Positions 32,887-40,303 of a stretch of DNA of 40,848 nucleotides are shown here, piece after piece (the stretch's first letter is position 1; each line of letters opens with the position of its first letter). Location: the NCBI GenBank assembly GCA_017421025.1, contig JAFQME010000019.1:1-40848 (forward strand). The letters are read 5' to 3'. The notes under the pieces were generated by a model that ran no database searches, was not told the origin of the DNA, and saw only the letters and a list, made by a program, of their open reading frames with translations. This DNA comes from Oscillospiraceae bacterium (GTDB lineage: Bacteria; Bacillota; Clostridia; Oscillospirales; JAAYXM01). The translations under genes and the position numbers were made by a program.

Positions 32887-34293
32887 TTATTCAACCGTTT
32901 GATCTGCAAACTTTGCAGCGGAGACCGCACGTTTGCGCCAACCGCCGCGACGGAACACCAAGAAGGAAATCAGTGCGCCCATACTCCATGAGATGAGAAG
33001 CGAGGTAAACAGGGCAGCAGGATGTCCGTTGACAAACTCCGGTGAACGAGTCAGATAAGCGAGGCCGTAAGCAACCGGGATACGCAGCGCAACCGTGGTA
33101 ATTAAGGTGATCCACATGGGCGTGACCGTGTCACCCGCTCCACGCATGATTCCGCCGAGGACTTGGGTAACCGCAATACAGAGATAGCCAAATGCGAGAA
33201 TCCGCATCATGCGGACCGCAAGGTCCATGAGTGCCGGGGTGTCGGTAAAGAGATTAAAGAGGAAGTGGCCGCAGAAGAGCAGAATTGCGGTGATGGCTGC
33301 AGAAGTTCCAACCGCCATGGCAAGACCTTGTTTGAGACCTCGATCCACACGATCCATACGGTTTGCACCGACATTTTGACCCGTGTAAACACTCATTGCC
33401 TGCCCGAAGGTCATATTCGGCATCATGGCAAAGCCGTCCACACGCATAATCATCACGTTACAAGCCATGACCAGTTCTCCCATGCTGTTGGTCAAAGACT
33501 GCACCACAAGCATTGCAACCGACATAATCCCCTGGGTCAATCCGGAGGGGACACCGAGTTGGATGATACGCATGGTGATGTCTTTGCGGAGGCGGAGATT
33601 GTCCCAACTCATGTCAAACACATCCCGCATCTTGAGGAGTTTGACAAAGCAGAAAATTGCAGAAATAAACTGAGCAATGATGGTGGCAAGAGCAACGCCC
33701 GGAACGCCAAGACCAAAGCCTGCGACAAACCAAACATCAAGGATAATGTTGAGCATGGTGGCAACCAAGAGAAAGGCGAGGGCGGAAAAAGAGTCCCCCA
33801 TGCCGCGCAGGATGCCGGAGAGGATATTATAGAACGTAAAGCCTGCTGCACCAAGGAAGAAAATAATCAGGTATTCCGCACACCAGTTGATGACCGAGGC
33901 AGGTGTGCCGAGCAGATTCAGAAGCGGACGGGCAAGCAGTGAGCCAACCACCATAACAAAGACCGAGGCAATGCCCGCAAGGGTGATGCAGTTGCCGATT
34001 GAGCGGGAGAGCCCTTCCCGGTTTTCTGCACCGAAGTACTGGGAAATCACGATGCCCGCACCGGTGGAAATCCCGACAAAGAGCGCAAGCAGCAGGTTGA
34101 TGATGGGCATGGAAGTGCCGACTGCGGCAAGCGCATTGTCGCCCACATATTTACCGACAACGATGGAGTCCACCGTATTATAAAGCTGTTGGGCGAGATT
34201 GCCAAGCAGCATGGGTACAGCAAATTCCGCAATTCGTTTCCAAGGCGCACCTTCGGTCATATCGCGCGCTGAAAAAAGTTGTTTTAAGTTCAT
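32887..34293 (-). CDS. MATE-family efflux transporter
   Basis: The 468-residue protein has 12 helices in two repeated halves (LLGNLAQQLYNTVDSIVVGKYVG; GIMSVAMLVVQSLTNSMG and FGQAMSVYTGQNVGA). These are hallmark MATE sequences. It exports organic cations or drugs using Na+ or H+; the substrate is unknown. AAGGAG lies seven bases before the ATG. It diverges from the DUF11 gene and leads an operon with the YczE-like protein. Confidence 0.92.
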   Translation of the reverse strand: MNLKQLFSARDMTEGAPWKRIAEFAVPMLLGNLAQQLYNTVDSIVVGKYVGDNALAAVGTSMPIINLLLALFVGISTGAGIVISQYFGAENREGLSRSIGNCITLAGIASVFVMVVGSLLARPLLNLLGTPASVINWCAEYLIIFFLGAAGFTFYNILSGILRGMGDSFSALAFLLVATMLNIILDVWFVAGFGLGVPGVALATIIAQFISAIFCFVKLLKMRDVFDMSWDNLRLRKDITMRIIQLGVPSGLTQGIMSVAMLVVQSLTNSMGELVMACNVMIMRVDGFAMMPNMTFGQAMSVYTGQNVGANRMDRVDRGLKQGLAMAVGTSAAITAILLFCGHFLFNLFTDTPALMDLAVRMMRILAFGYLCIAVTQVLGGIMRGAGDTVTPMWITLITTVALRIPVAYGLAYLTRSPEFVNGHPAALFTSLLISWSMGALISFLVFRRGGWRKRAVSAAKFADQTVE

Positions 34294-34355
34294 GGATGTA
34301 TCTCCTTTTTTGGGATATCTTTTTTATTATAACATAAAGTTTTTCAAAACGGAAC

Positions 34356-34382
34356 ACCGGAATGTATCTTTTACATATGATA
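34356..34382 (+). promoter_or_regulatory. Possible mother-cell sporulation (sigma-K type) promoter for the DUF11 gene
   Basis: AC at 34356-34357 is followed after 16 bases by CATATGATA (34374-34382), which fits the sigma-K pattern AC-N16-CATAnnnTA. No sigma-A promoter is evident in the same interval. The motif is short, so chance cannot be excluded. Confidence 0.4.
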
Positions 34383-34421
34383 AACCGAGGGAGACCTCAT
34401 TACTTTTTTGGAGGGAAAAGA

Positions 34422-35273
34422 ATGGCGACATTTACAAACTTTGCCACTCTTTCTTATGACGGCGGAAGCACCGTGTCCAATACGGTCACAGGTGAAATTT
34501 TGGAAACCCTCGCAGTGACCAAAACCGCAGTCATTGATGAGTACACATCGGGCGGAAACGTCACGTATGTGGTGACCTTGGTCAACAGTGGCACGGTACC
34601 GTTTTCCGGGCTTACCGTCACCGATGATTTGGGTGGATACGAAGTTGGTGCGACCACGGTCTATCCGTTGGAACTCGTTCCGGAGTCGGTCCGCTACTAT
34701 ATCGGAGGTGTGTTACAGCCCACCCCGACTGTGGTGGCGGGACCGCCGATGACCGTGAGCGGAATCAGTGTTCCTGCCGGCGGCAATTCAACACTCATTT
34801 ATCAGACAAGCGTGACCGAATTCGCACCGCCGGTCACCGCATCTGCGATCACAAACACGGTTTCGGTCACAGGCAACGGAGTTTCTACGGCTGTGACCGC
34901 ATCCGAGACCGTAACCGTGCGGGATGATGCAGTGCTTACCATTACCAAGACGTTATCTCCGTCGGTGGTGGCAGAAAATGGTCAAATCACCTATACCTTC
35001 GTGATCGAGAATACCGGAAACACTCCGGCGGCCGCCACCGACAATCTGGTGGTCACCGATGTATTCGATCCGATCCTGTCCGATATTACCGTCACCTATA
35101 ACGGTGCAGTCTGGCAAGAGGGAACCGGTTACACCTACGATGAAACCACAGGGACCTTTACCACGGTTGCAGGTCAAATCACAGTGCCTTCGGCAACGTA
35201 TACGCAGAACCCGGACGGCAGTTATACAGCAGCACCCGGTGTTGCCGTAATCACGGTAACCGGAACCGTTTGA
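34422..35273 (+). CDS. DUF11-repeat protein without signal peptide
   Basis: The 283-residue protein begins MATFTNFATLSYDGGSTVSN and contains two DUF11-type beta domains (about 30-150 and 165-283). Each has the pattern of a KT/TKT start, VTYVVTLVNSG or ITYTFVIENTG, and LTVTDDLG or LVVTDVFD. DUF11 modules normally occur in secreted proteins, yet no signal peptide, membrane segment or anchor is seen. GGAGG lies seven bases before ATG 34422; the upstream in-frame ATG at 34362 precedes the -10-like motif. Similar proteins starting MATFTN are known to me in Clostridia, without a set function. A spore-surface or coat-associated role is an inference from the promoter. Confidence 0.8.
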   Translation: MATFTNFATLSYDGGSTVSNTVTGEILETLAVTKTAVIDEYTSGGNVTYVVTLVNSGTVPFSGLTVTDDLGGYEVGATTVYPLELVPESVRYYIGGVLQPTPTVVAGPPMTVSGISVPAGGNSTLIYQTSVTEFAPPVTASAITNTVSVTGNGVSTAVTASETVTVRDDAVLTITKTLSPSVVAENGQITYTFVIENTGNTPAAATDNLVVTDVFDPILSDITVTYNGAVWQEGTGYTYDETTGTFTTVAGQITVPSATYTQNPDGSYTAAPGVAVITVTGTV

Positions 35274-35282
35274 TTCCAATCC

Positions 35283-35306
35283 AAGCGGCGTCATAAGACG
35301 CCGCTT
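35283..35306 (+). terminator. Hairpin after the DUF11 gene
   Basis: A perfect 10-bp GC-rich stem (35283-35292 with 35297-35306) has loop ATAA. Only a short T-rich stretch follows (GTGCTTTCT). Confidence 0.7.
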
Positions 35307-35333
35307 GTGCTTTCTGTCAGAACCTGATAAAAT
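35305..35333 (+). promoter_or_regulatory. Possible promoter for the ADP-ribosylglycohydrolase gene
   Basis: TTGTGC (35305-35310) and TAAAAT (35328-35333) are 17 bases apart. The -35 overlaps the last bases of the preceding hairpin. Confidence 0.45.
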
Positions 35334-35353
35334 AAAAATAAGGAGTGAGGAAA

Positions 35354-36298
35354 ATGTTAGAAACTGTGAAAGCCGCAATTTTTGGACACGCTGTTGCGGA
35401 TGCGCTGGGTGTCCCTGCCGAATTTCGCCGCCGTGAGGATTTGAAGGAACACCCGATTACCGATATGGTAGGTTTCGGAACGCACCCGGTGCCGAAAGGC
35501 TCTTGGTCGGATGATGCTACCATGATGCTGTGTACCTTGGAAAGCCTTGCAGAATACGGCGAGGTGGTTCTTGAGGATATCATGCGCCGCTTTGGGAAAT
35601 GGGTAGATGAGGGGTACATGACTCCGCATGGAGAACTCTTTGATATCGGCCGCACTTGTCTGCTTGCCATTCGCAAGTTTTTCAGCGGAACTCCGATTGC
35701 AGAGTGCGGCGGTGCCGGGGAGCATGACAACGGAAACGGCTCGCTGATGCGGATCATTCCTCTTTCACTCTATCATTCCATCAAAGGCATTTCGGGAGAA
35801 GTTGCAATTGATGAAATTTTTGCTGTCAGTGCGCTCACCCATGCCCATGAGCGTTCTTGCGTGGCGTGCGGGATTTATGAAACGGTGCTGCGTGCGTTGC
35901 TCGAGTGTCCGAGTCGTGAGTCGATCACAGAAGGACTCGCCAAGGCAAAAGAACGCTTTGAAGGATTTTCCGAACTGGCTACCTACCATCGGGTTTTTGA
36001 TGCAGATTTTGCAAAAACAGAGGAGGCGGACATCAACAGCTCCGGTTATGTGGTGGATACTTTGGAAGCTGCACTTTGGTGTCTTTTGACCACTGAGAAT
36101 TACCGTGACTGTGTCCTCAAAGCGGTGAATTTGGGGAGTGATACCGATACCACTGCCGCAGTAGCAGGCGGTCTCGCCGGGATTCTTTACGGATTTGATG
36201 CGATTCCGCACGAATGGGTGGAGAGCCTTGCTCGAAAGGACGAGATTTCCGAAATGTGTGCAGCGTTTGTTGAAAAATGTGGAAAAGCGGGATGCTGA
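35354..36298 (+). CDS. ADP-ribosylglycohydrolase family protein
   Basis: The 314-residue all-helical enzyme shows DraG/ARH family motifs. GHAVADALGVPAEF is near the start. GSWSDDATMM holds metal-binding Asp residues around 50-55, followed by NGNGSLMRI. LGSDTDTTAAVAGGLAG carries the second Asp pair. The family removes ADP-ribose from proteins or small molecules with Mg2+. ATG 35354 is chosen with AAGGAG upstream; the GTG nine bases before it is too near the site. The transcript ends at a hairpin that includes its stop codon. A vWA and HTH-like pair about 2 kb downstream may act in the same process, but that is inference. Confidence 0.9.
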   Translation: MLETVKAAIFGHAVADALGVPAEFRRREDLKEHPITDMVGFGTHPVPKGSWSDDATMMLCTLESLAEYGEVVLEDIMRRFGKWVDEGYMTPHGELFDIGRTCLLAIRKFFSGTPIAECGGAGEHDNGNGSLMRIIPLSLYHSIKGISGEVAIDEIFAVSALTHAHERSCVACGIYETVLRALLECPSRESITEGLAKAKERFEGFSELATYHRVFDADFAKTEEADINSSGYVVDTLEAALWCLLTTENYRDCVLKAVNLGSDTDTTAAVAGGLAGILYGFDAIPHEWVESLARKDEISEMCAAFVEKCGKAGC

Positions 36299-36311
36299 GG
36301 CATCCCGCTTT
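36284..36311 (+). terminator. Hairpin at the end of the ADP-ribosylglycohydrolase gene
   Basis: A perfect 12-bp stem (36284-36295 with 36300-36311) has loop TGAG, which holds the stop codon TGA. Confidence 0.75.
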
Positions 36312-36381
36312 CTTGATTTGATACCGATGAGACTTCAAAACAGACCGAAGAAACAAAAAACACCACACCTCATACTTTTTT

Positions 36382-36390
36382 TGCTATGAT
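36382..36390 (+). promoter_or_regulatory. Extended -10 promoter for the LytTR-DUF3021 operon
   Basis: TGCTATGAT is an extended -10 (TGn before TATGAT). No good -35 is seen, in line with an activator-dependent or extended -10 promoter. Confidence 0.45.
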
Positions 36391-36422
36391 GGTATTGCAA
36401 AAAAACAAAAGGAGTTGAAAGC

Positions 36423-36863
36423 ATGAAATACAGACTCGTCATTGACAAAGATGCGGAAGAAGAAATTGTCGCCATTGTCCATGCACCGTCTGCTTTGACC
36501 GAACAGATTGAAACCCTTGTCCGCACCTGTATGGGGACAGAGTTTGTGATGGGATTCCGTGAGGACGAGATGCGTAAGTTGGAAGTCTCGGAAATCGAAT
36601 GTATCACGGTATTGAATCGAAAAGTGATTGCTGTTGATTCCTGCGGCAACCACTATCGCATCCAAGACAGGCTTCGAGAGTTGGAAGAAACCCTTCCCTC
36701 GCATTTCATCCGCATCAACAAATCCACGCTTGCAAACGAACACCGGATCTTGCGATTTGAAACCACCCCGGTCGGCGGTGTGGATGCAGTGTTTTGTTGC
36801 GGCTATCGGGAGTATGTATCCAGACGATGCTTTGCAGAAATCAAAAGGAGGTACAGAATATGA
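36423..36863 (+). CDS. LytTR-family DNA-binding regulator
   Basis: The 146-residue protein has a short N-terminal beta region and a C-terminal LytTR DNA-binding domain (about 45-145: LEVSEIECITVLNRKV, HFIRINKSTLANEHRI, YREYVSRRCFAEIKRRY). It lacks a receiver domain. This small type usually pairs with a DUF3021 membrane protein that inhibits it, as in LytTR regulatory systems. AAAGGAG precedes the ATG. It overlaps the DUF3021 gene by four bases. Confidence 0.9.
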   Translation: MKYRLVIDKDAEEEIVAIVHAPSALTEQIETLVRTCMGTEFVMGFREDEMRKLEVSEIECITVLNRKVIAVDSCGNHYRIQDRLRELEETLPSHFIRINKSTLANEHRILRFETTPVGGVDAVFCCGYREYVSRRCFAEIKRRYRI

Positions 36864-37282
36864 AAAAGACTGTGTTGGAATTTGTCCGTCGAGGACTCAT
36901 TGCGTGCGGGTTTGGACCGCTTGTTTTGGCGATTGTTTATTTGTTTTTGGATGTTCAGACGCTTGCGGTAAGTGAAGTTTGTCTCGGAATTGTTTCGATT
37001 TCAGCCCTTGCATTTGTCGCAGGGGGGATGAATGTGGTCTACCAAATCGAACGACTTCCGCTTGCCGTGGCAATCCTCATACATGGTGGGGTGTTGTATC
37101 TTACTTATCTCAGCACCTATCTGCTCAATGGTTGGCTTGCGCAGGGGCTGACTCCGTTTTTGGTGTTTACTCTGATTTTTGTGTTTGGGTATTTGGTAAT
37201 TTGGGCGGTCATTTATACAACAACCAAGCACAAAACCAAAACCATCAATCAAATGTTACAGAAAAAACAGCAGCAGGTTTGA
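36860..37282 (+). CDS. DUF3021 membrane protein, partner of LytTR regulator
   Basis: The 140-residue protein has four hydrophobic helices (about 12-32, 38-60, 70-92, 98-122) and a basic tail. ATG 36860 overlaps the LytTR stop (ATGA) and follows AAAGGAGG. The layout equals that of DUF3021 proteins beside LytTR regulators, where the membrane partner restrains the regulator. The signal sensed is unknown. The gene ends in a bidirectional terminator shared with the convergent PAP2 gene. Confidence 0.87.
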   Translation: MKKTVLEFVRRGLIACGFGPLVLAIVYLFLDVQTLAVSEVCLGIVSISALAFVAGGMNVVYQIERLPLAVAILIHGGVLYLTYLSTYLLNGWLAQGLTPFLVFTLIFVFGYLVIWAVIYTTTKHKTKTINQMLQKKQQQV

Positions 37283-37298
37283 TCCTGCTGCTGTTTTT
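37263..37298. terminator. Bidirectional terminator, DUF3021 and PAP2
   Basis: A perfect 15-bp stem (37263-37277 with 37284-37298) includes stop codons of both genes and ends in A and T runs. Confidence 0.9.
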
Positions 37299-38148
37299 AT
37301 AACTTACATGACTTGAAACCAAGCGGGAGTGCGCCGAGTGCGAGAAAAACCAGTAGGAAGTAGCGCATAGCATCCCAAAGCAGACCCTCGGGTACCAGAA
37401 AATCCAGTACGAACTTGAGTGTGAGGAGTGCAACCACGGCAAGAAGAACACGCAGGATGCAAAGGGAAAGAGTGCTAGGCGCCTTCAACTGCACAAATCG
37501 GGTTTCAAACCAGTCGGAAAGCCAAAGTCCGCCCAACATTCCATAGACTTTGAAGAAATCCTCAAAGAGTGGGTCTGGATTTGCGAGAAAAAACACAAGA
37601 AACGGGGTGGAAAGGAGCAGGACTCCTGCGTACAGACGGGAGGGGTGCCGAGCATAAGCGTTGCACAGAAGCAGCGGAGTAAGAAGCCCCAAAAGAGCAC
37701 CGACTACCACATCGCTCGGATAGTGCGCACCAAGATAGAGTCGAGAAAAGCCAACCGCAAGAGTAACAACAGTTGCCAAAATCCAAAGAACCGGCTTCTT
37801 GCGGGAGCGAGCAAATGCAAAACTCCAGCTTGCCGCCGTCTGTGTATGCCCGCTCGGGAAGGAATATCCGGTCGCCGTTTCCGGACGGACGCAGGTGACC
37901 GCACCATCTGCAAACGGACGGGGAAGTGCGACCAGGTTTTTGATGACCCCGTTTAGCGCAAGCGAGGTCAACGTCACAAAGGTAATGTTTCGTGCCAACT
38001 GTTTGTCGAGTGCAAAATACAACACAGCGAGAAAGACGATGAGTAGGGTTTCCTCGCCTAAAAACGTGATGATTTCAAACAGTGTATTTCCAAATGCGGT
38101 GCGTGCGGCTTCGAGTGCTTGTAAAAAACCGAGCTCTCCGGGGAACAT
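37297..38148 (-). CDS. PAP2-family membrane phosphatase
   Basis: The 283-residue protein has about eight helices and the three PAP2 phosphatase motifs. These are KNLVALPRP (KxxxxxxRP), PSGH in SFPSGHTQ, and SRLYLGAHYPSD (SRxxxxxHxxxD). It may recycle undecaprenyl pyrophosphate or dephosphorylate lipids; the substrate is uncertain. ATG 38148 follows AAGGAGGAGG; the 54-residue upstream extension has no support and runs into the promoter. It diverges from the HTH-like gene. Confidence 0.9.
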   Translation of the reverse strand: MFPGELGFLQALEAARTAFGNTLFEIITFLGEETLLIVFLAVLYFALDKQLARNITFVTLTSLALNGVIKNLVALPRPFADGAVTCVRPETATGYSFPSGHTQTAASWSFAFARSRKKPVLWILATVVTLAVGFSRLYLGAHYPSDVVVGALLGLLTPLLLCNAYARHPSRLYAGVLLLSTPFLVFFLANPDPLFEDFFKVYGMLGGLWLSDWFETRFVQLKAPSTLSLCILRVLLAVVALLTLKFVLDFLVPEGLLWDAMRYFLLVFLALGALPLGFKSCKL

Positions 38149-38220
38149 TTGTCCTCCTCCTTCTGTGAACGGAATTTGCTTGTGATGCACGAGTCTGAAA
38201 AAATACCATTTCTTAAGAAT

Positions 38221-38249
38221 ATAATAGAAGACTTTTTTGGAAAAAGCAA
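38221..38249 (-). promoter_or_regulatory. Promoter for the PAP2 gene
   Basis: On the minus strand TTGCTT (38244-38249) and TATTAT (38221-38226) are 17 bases apart. A TATAAT at 38251-38256 on the plus strand probably serves the HTH-like gene, though with no good -35. Confidence 0.55.
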
Positions 38250-38281
38250 CTATAATAGAAATAGAAAGCGAGGGGATTTGT

Positions 38282-38782
38282 ATGAAACGAGTGCTTCTTT
38301 CTAAAATCAAAGCATATTTGGCAAAGCATTATATCGATGAGCAGAAAACCTTATCAAGATACAAAAGCAACATGTGTCTTGATGATTGTCAAATGACAGC
38401 GCCAAGTGTTTCTCTTCGGTTGGATGAACTGATGGAGGACTTGGATGCCGGCTTTTCCGAAACACTGCTGAAGCTGATTGATGCAAAAGGAAAAACCGAT
38501 GCCGAGATTTATAAACGGGCGAATGTGGACCGCAAACTCTTTTCAAAAATCCGGACCAATCCGAACTACCGTCCGTCAAAACCCACAGTGATTGCCTTTG
38601 CAATCGCGTTGGAATTAAACCTCGAGGAAACGCAAGACCTTCTCTCTCGAGCCGGGTTTACATTGAGCCACAGCAGCAAATTCGATGTCATCATTGAGTT
38701 TTTTATTCGAGAGAAACATTATGATGTGTTCGAAATCAACGAAGCACTGTTTGCTTTCGATCAACCGGTCCTGGGAAATTGA
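38282..38782 (+). CDS. HTH-like protein paired with vWA protein
   Basis: The 166-residue protein starts MKRVLLSKIKAYLAKHYI. A variable linker covers about 20-45, and a helical core (about 48-166) contains YKRANVDRKLFSKIR, PSKPTVIAFAIALELNL and FEINEALFAFDQP. The core looks like a helix-turn-helix domain. From memory, closely similar C-termini occur in gut Clostridia next to vWA genes and behind macro (ADP-ribose) domains. GAGGGG precedes ATG 38282. An upstream ATG at 38237 lies in the promoter. DNA or RNA binding is plausible but not shown. Confidence 0.75.
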   Translation: MKRVLLSKIKAYLAKHYIDEQKTLSRYKSNMCLDDCQMTAPSVSLRLDELMEDLDAGFSETLLKLIDAKGKTDAEIYKRANVDRKLFSKIRTNPNYRPSKPTVIAFAIALELNLEETQDLLSRAGFTLSHSSKFDVIIEFFIREKHYDVFEINEALFAFDQPVLGN

Positions 38783-38789
38783 ATCAATT

Positions 38790-38806
38790 GTCGCATGTCA
38801 TGCGAC
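38790..38806. promoter_or_regulatory. 17-bp palindrome between the HTH-like and vWA genes
   Basis: GTCGCAT and ATGCGAC flank a three-base centre. The symmetry is perfect over 7+7 bases. It may be an operator, perhaps for the HTH-like protein, or a small RNA hairpin in the shared transcript. Confidence 0.5.
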
Positions 38807-38810
38807 CAAA

Positions 38811-38862
38811 CCCTCCTTTGAATGTGCGATACTGAAAGCACAAACAAAAGGAGGGCTTTTTT
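38811..38862 (+). promoter_or_regulatory. Hairpin that buries the vWA ribosome site and resembles a terminator
   Basis: CCCTCCTTTG (38811-38820) pairs with CAAAAGGAGGG (38845-38855) with one bulged A. After an AA/AA internal loop, TGTGC (38823-38827) pairs with GCACA (38838-38842). The 3' arm is the vWA Shine-Dalgarno. CTTTTTT follows directly before ATG 38863, so the element also has terminator form. A GATACT (38828-38833) in the loop could be a -10. Confidence 0.75.
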
Positions 38863-39495
38863 ATGACAGAATTGGTTTTTATTTTGGATCGCAGCGGATC
38901 GATGCGTGGTTTGGAGGGAGATACCATCGGCGGATTCAACTCCATGATTGAGCGTCAGAAGCGGGACACGGGAGCGGCGGTGGTCTCCACGGTACTCTTT
39001 GACAACGAAAGCACGGTTATCCATGACCGAATTCCGCTCAGCAAGGTGCCGCAGATGACCGAGCGGGAGTACTACACCTGTGGCTGCACCGCACTGCTGG
39101 ATGCGGTGGGCGGCGCCATTCGGCACATCAAAAACATTCACAAATATGCACGTAGCGAAGACGTGCCCGAGAAAACACTGGTTGTCATCACGACAGACGG
39201 CTACGAAAACGCAAGTCGGGAATATGATTATGACACAGTGCGGAAACTGATTGAACAGCAAAAGGAGAGTGGTTGGGAATTCTTGTTTCTTGGTGCCAAT
39301 ATCGATGCGGCAAAAGAGGCGGGACGGTTTGGAATCGATACCGACCATGCCGCAGATTACAAGTGCGACGAAAAAGGAACCGCCCTCAATTTTGAGGTGT
39401 TGGGAGATGCATTGTGCTGCGCCCGTGCTTGCCAACCGATTGCTCCAAACTGGAAACAACGCATTGACGAAGATGTGAAACAACGAGGAAAATAG
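38863..39495 (+). CDS. vWA domain protein
   Basis: The 210-residue protein is a single von Willebrand A domain. The metal-ion site is complete: DRSGS at residues 9-13, Thr76 in CGCTALLD and Asp112 in TTDGYENAS. It is close in size to TerY-like bacterial vWA proteins, which act as metal-dependent interaction modules in stress and signalling systems. No signal peptide is present. It lies 80 bases after the HTH-like gene and its ribosome site is inside a hairpin. The pair probably works together; its target is unknown. Confidence 0.88.
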   Translation: MTELVFILDRSGSMRGLEGDTIGGFNSMIERQKRDTGAAVVSTVLFDNESTVIHDRIPLSKVPQMTEREYYTCGCTALLDAVGGAIRHIKNIHKYARSEDVPEKTLVVITTDGYENASREYDYDTVRKLIEQQKESGWEFLFLGANIDAAKEAGRFGIDTDHAADYKCDEKGTALNFEVLGDALCCARACQPIAPNWKQRIDEDVKQRGK

Positions 39496-39529
39496 AGCAA
39501 AAGGCGTCATCCCTAAATGAAGGCATTTA

Positions 39530-39555
39530 AGCCCGTCTTTGAAAAAAGACGGGCT
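39530..39555. terminator. Stable hairpin after the vWA gene
   Basis: A perfect 11-bp stem (39530-39540 with 39545-39555) closes a GAAA loop. There is no T run after it, so factor-independent termination is doubtful; it may protect the transcript end. Confidence 0.5.
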
Positions 39556-39560
39556 GATTG

Positions 39561-40192
39561 CTATTCGGTTTTGGAGAACAGGAAGAACAAATCCTCCAGC
39601 CAATCGATTGCTTCCGGATGCACCATGGATTTGTCCGCAATAGCAGAAAAGACGATTTCTCCAATTACGTTGCGATCGTTGAAAGAGTCATTCTTTGCAA
39701 ACTCATAACTGTTATAAGGCGAGGAGAGTGCAGTGTGCAGCTTCTGAATCGCAACCGTATTTTCTTCCACATCGGTAAACACATTGCTTTTGATGGAACG
39801 GTTTGCACAGACCACTTGCTTGTATTCGCTGCAGGTTTCAATTCCGTCGTCAATGTTGAGCGTGTACACATAAGGCCATGAAAGAGAGAGAAACAGTTGC
39901 TTTTCCTCTTCGATCATCACTCGGGTAAAGTTATTTTTCAAATAATTCTTTTGCTCGGCTGAAGGAACAACGCTATGATAGGTTGCCGAAATGTTGGAAA
40001 AGAATAGCCTTGCAATTCTGCCTTTTTCGCATTGGACAACGGCAGGATTTCTTGAATCTGTTCGAGCATATATTGACGGTAGTCCTCGCCGGACGGAACA
40101 TGCCCGTTATAACTGGGACAGTTTCTTGTAAAACCGGAGCCGACAATCGGAATGAGCATTTGTCTGCGGAAATTGCTGATCAATTGAATCAA
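39561..40192 (-). pseudogene. Broken SIR2-like (SIR2_2) gene fragment
   Basis: The 5' part (40192-39938) reads MLIPIVGSGFTRN and GHVPSGEDY, the NAD-binding start of SIR2-like defence proteins. The next part (to 39561) continues in another frame with YLKNNFTRV and WPYVYTLNIDDGIE, also typical. Adding one base in the A4 run at 39998-40001 would join them (GYSF-SNISATYH). After QKLH, where the family has KLHG, the sequence no longer looks like SIR2 and stops after about 55 residues. No ribosome site precedes the TTG at 40192. The gene is therefore frameshifted and probably truncated at the end. A sequencing error could explain the frameshift but not the altered C-terminus. Confidence 0.7.
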
Positions 40193-40239
40193 TTATAAAA
40201 ACAAGGCACCCCTATGTAGAGTGTTCTAAAGGACAGTTA

Positions 40240-40287
40240 AAAAGGAATCGTAGAAAGTAAAAAGAGTCTACGATTCCTTTTGTTTTT
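40240..40287. terminator. Bidirectional terminator beside hsdS
   Basis: A perfect 15-bp stem (40240-40254 with 40267-40281) has T-rich flanks on both strands. It ends the HsdS transcript on the minus strand. Confidence 0.85.
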
Positions 40288-40303
40288 TAGAAACTCTTAT
40301 AAA

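Noticed and set aside
38778..40196. AATTGAATCAATT occurs near 38778 and again near 40184, as if flanking the vWA and SIR2 genes
   Set aside because: A shared 13-mer is expected by chance many times in 40 kb, and the sequence is a near-palindrome of low complexity.
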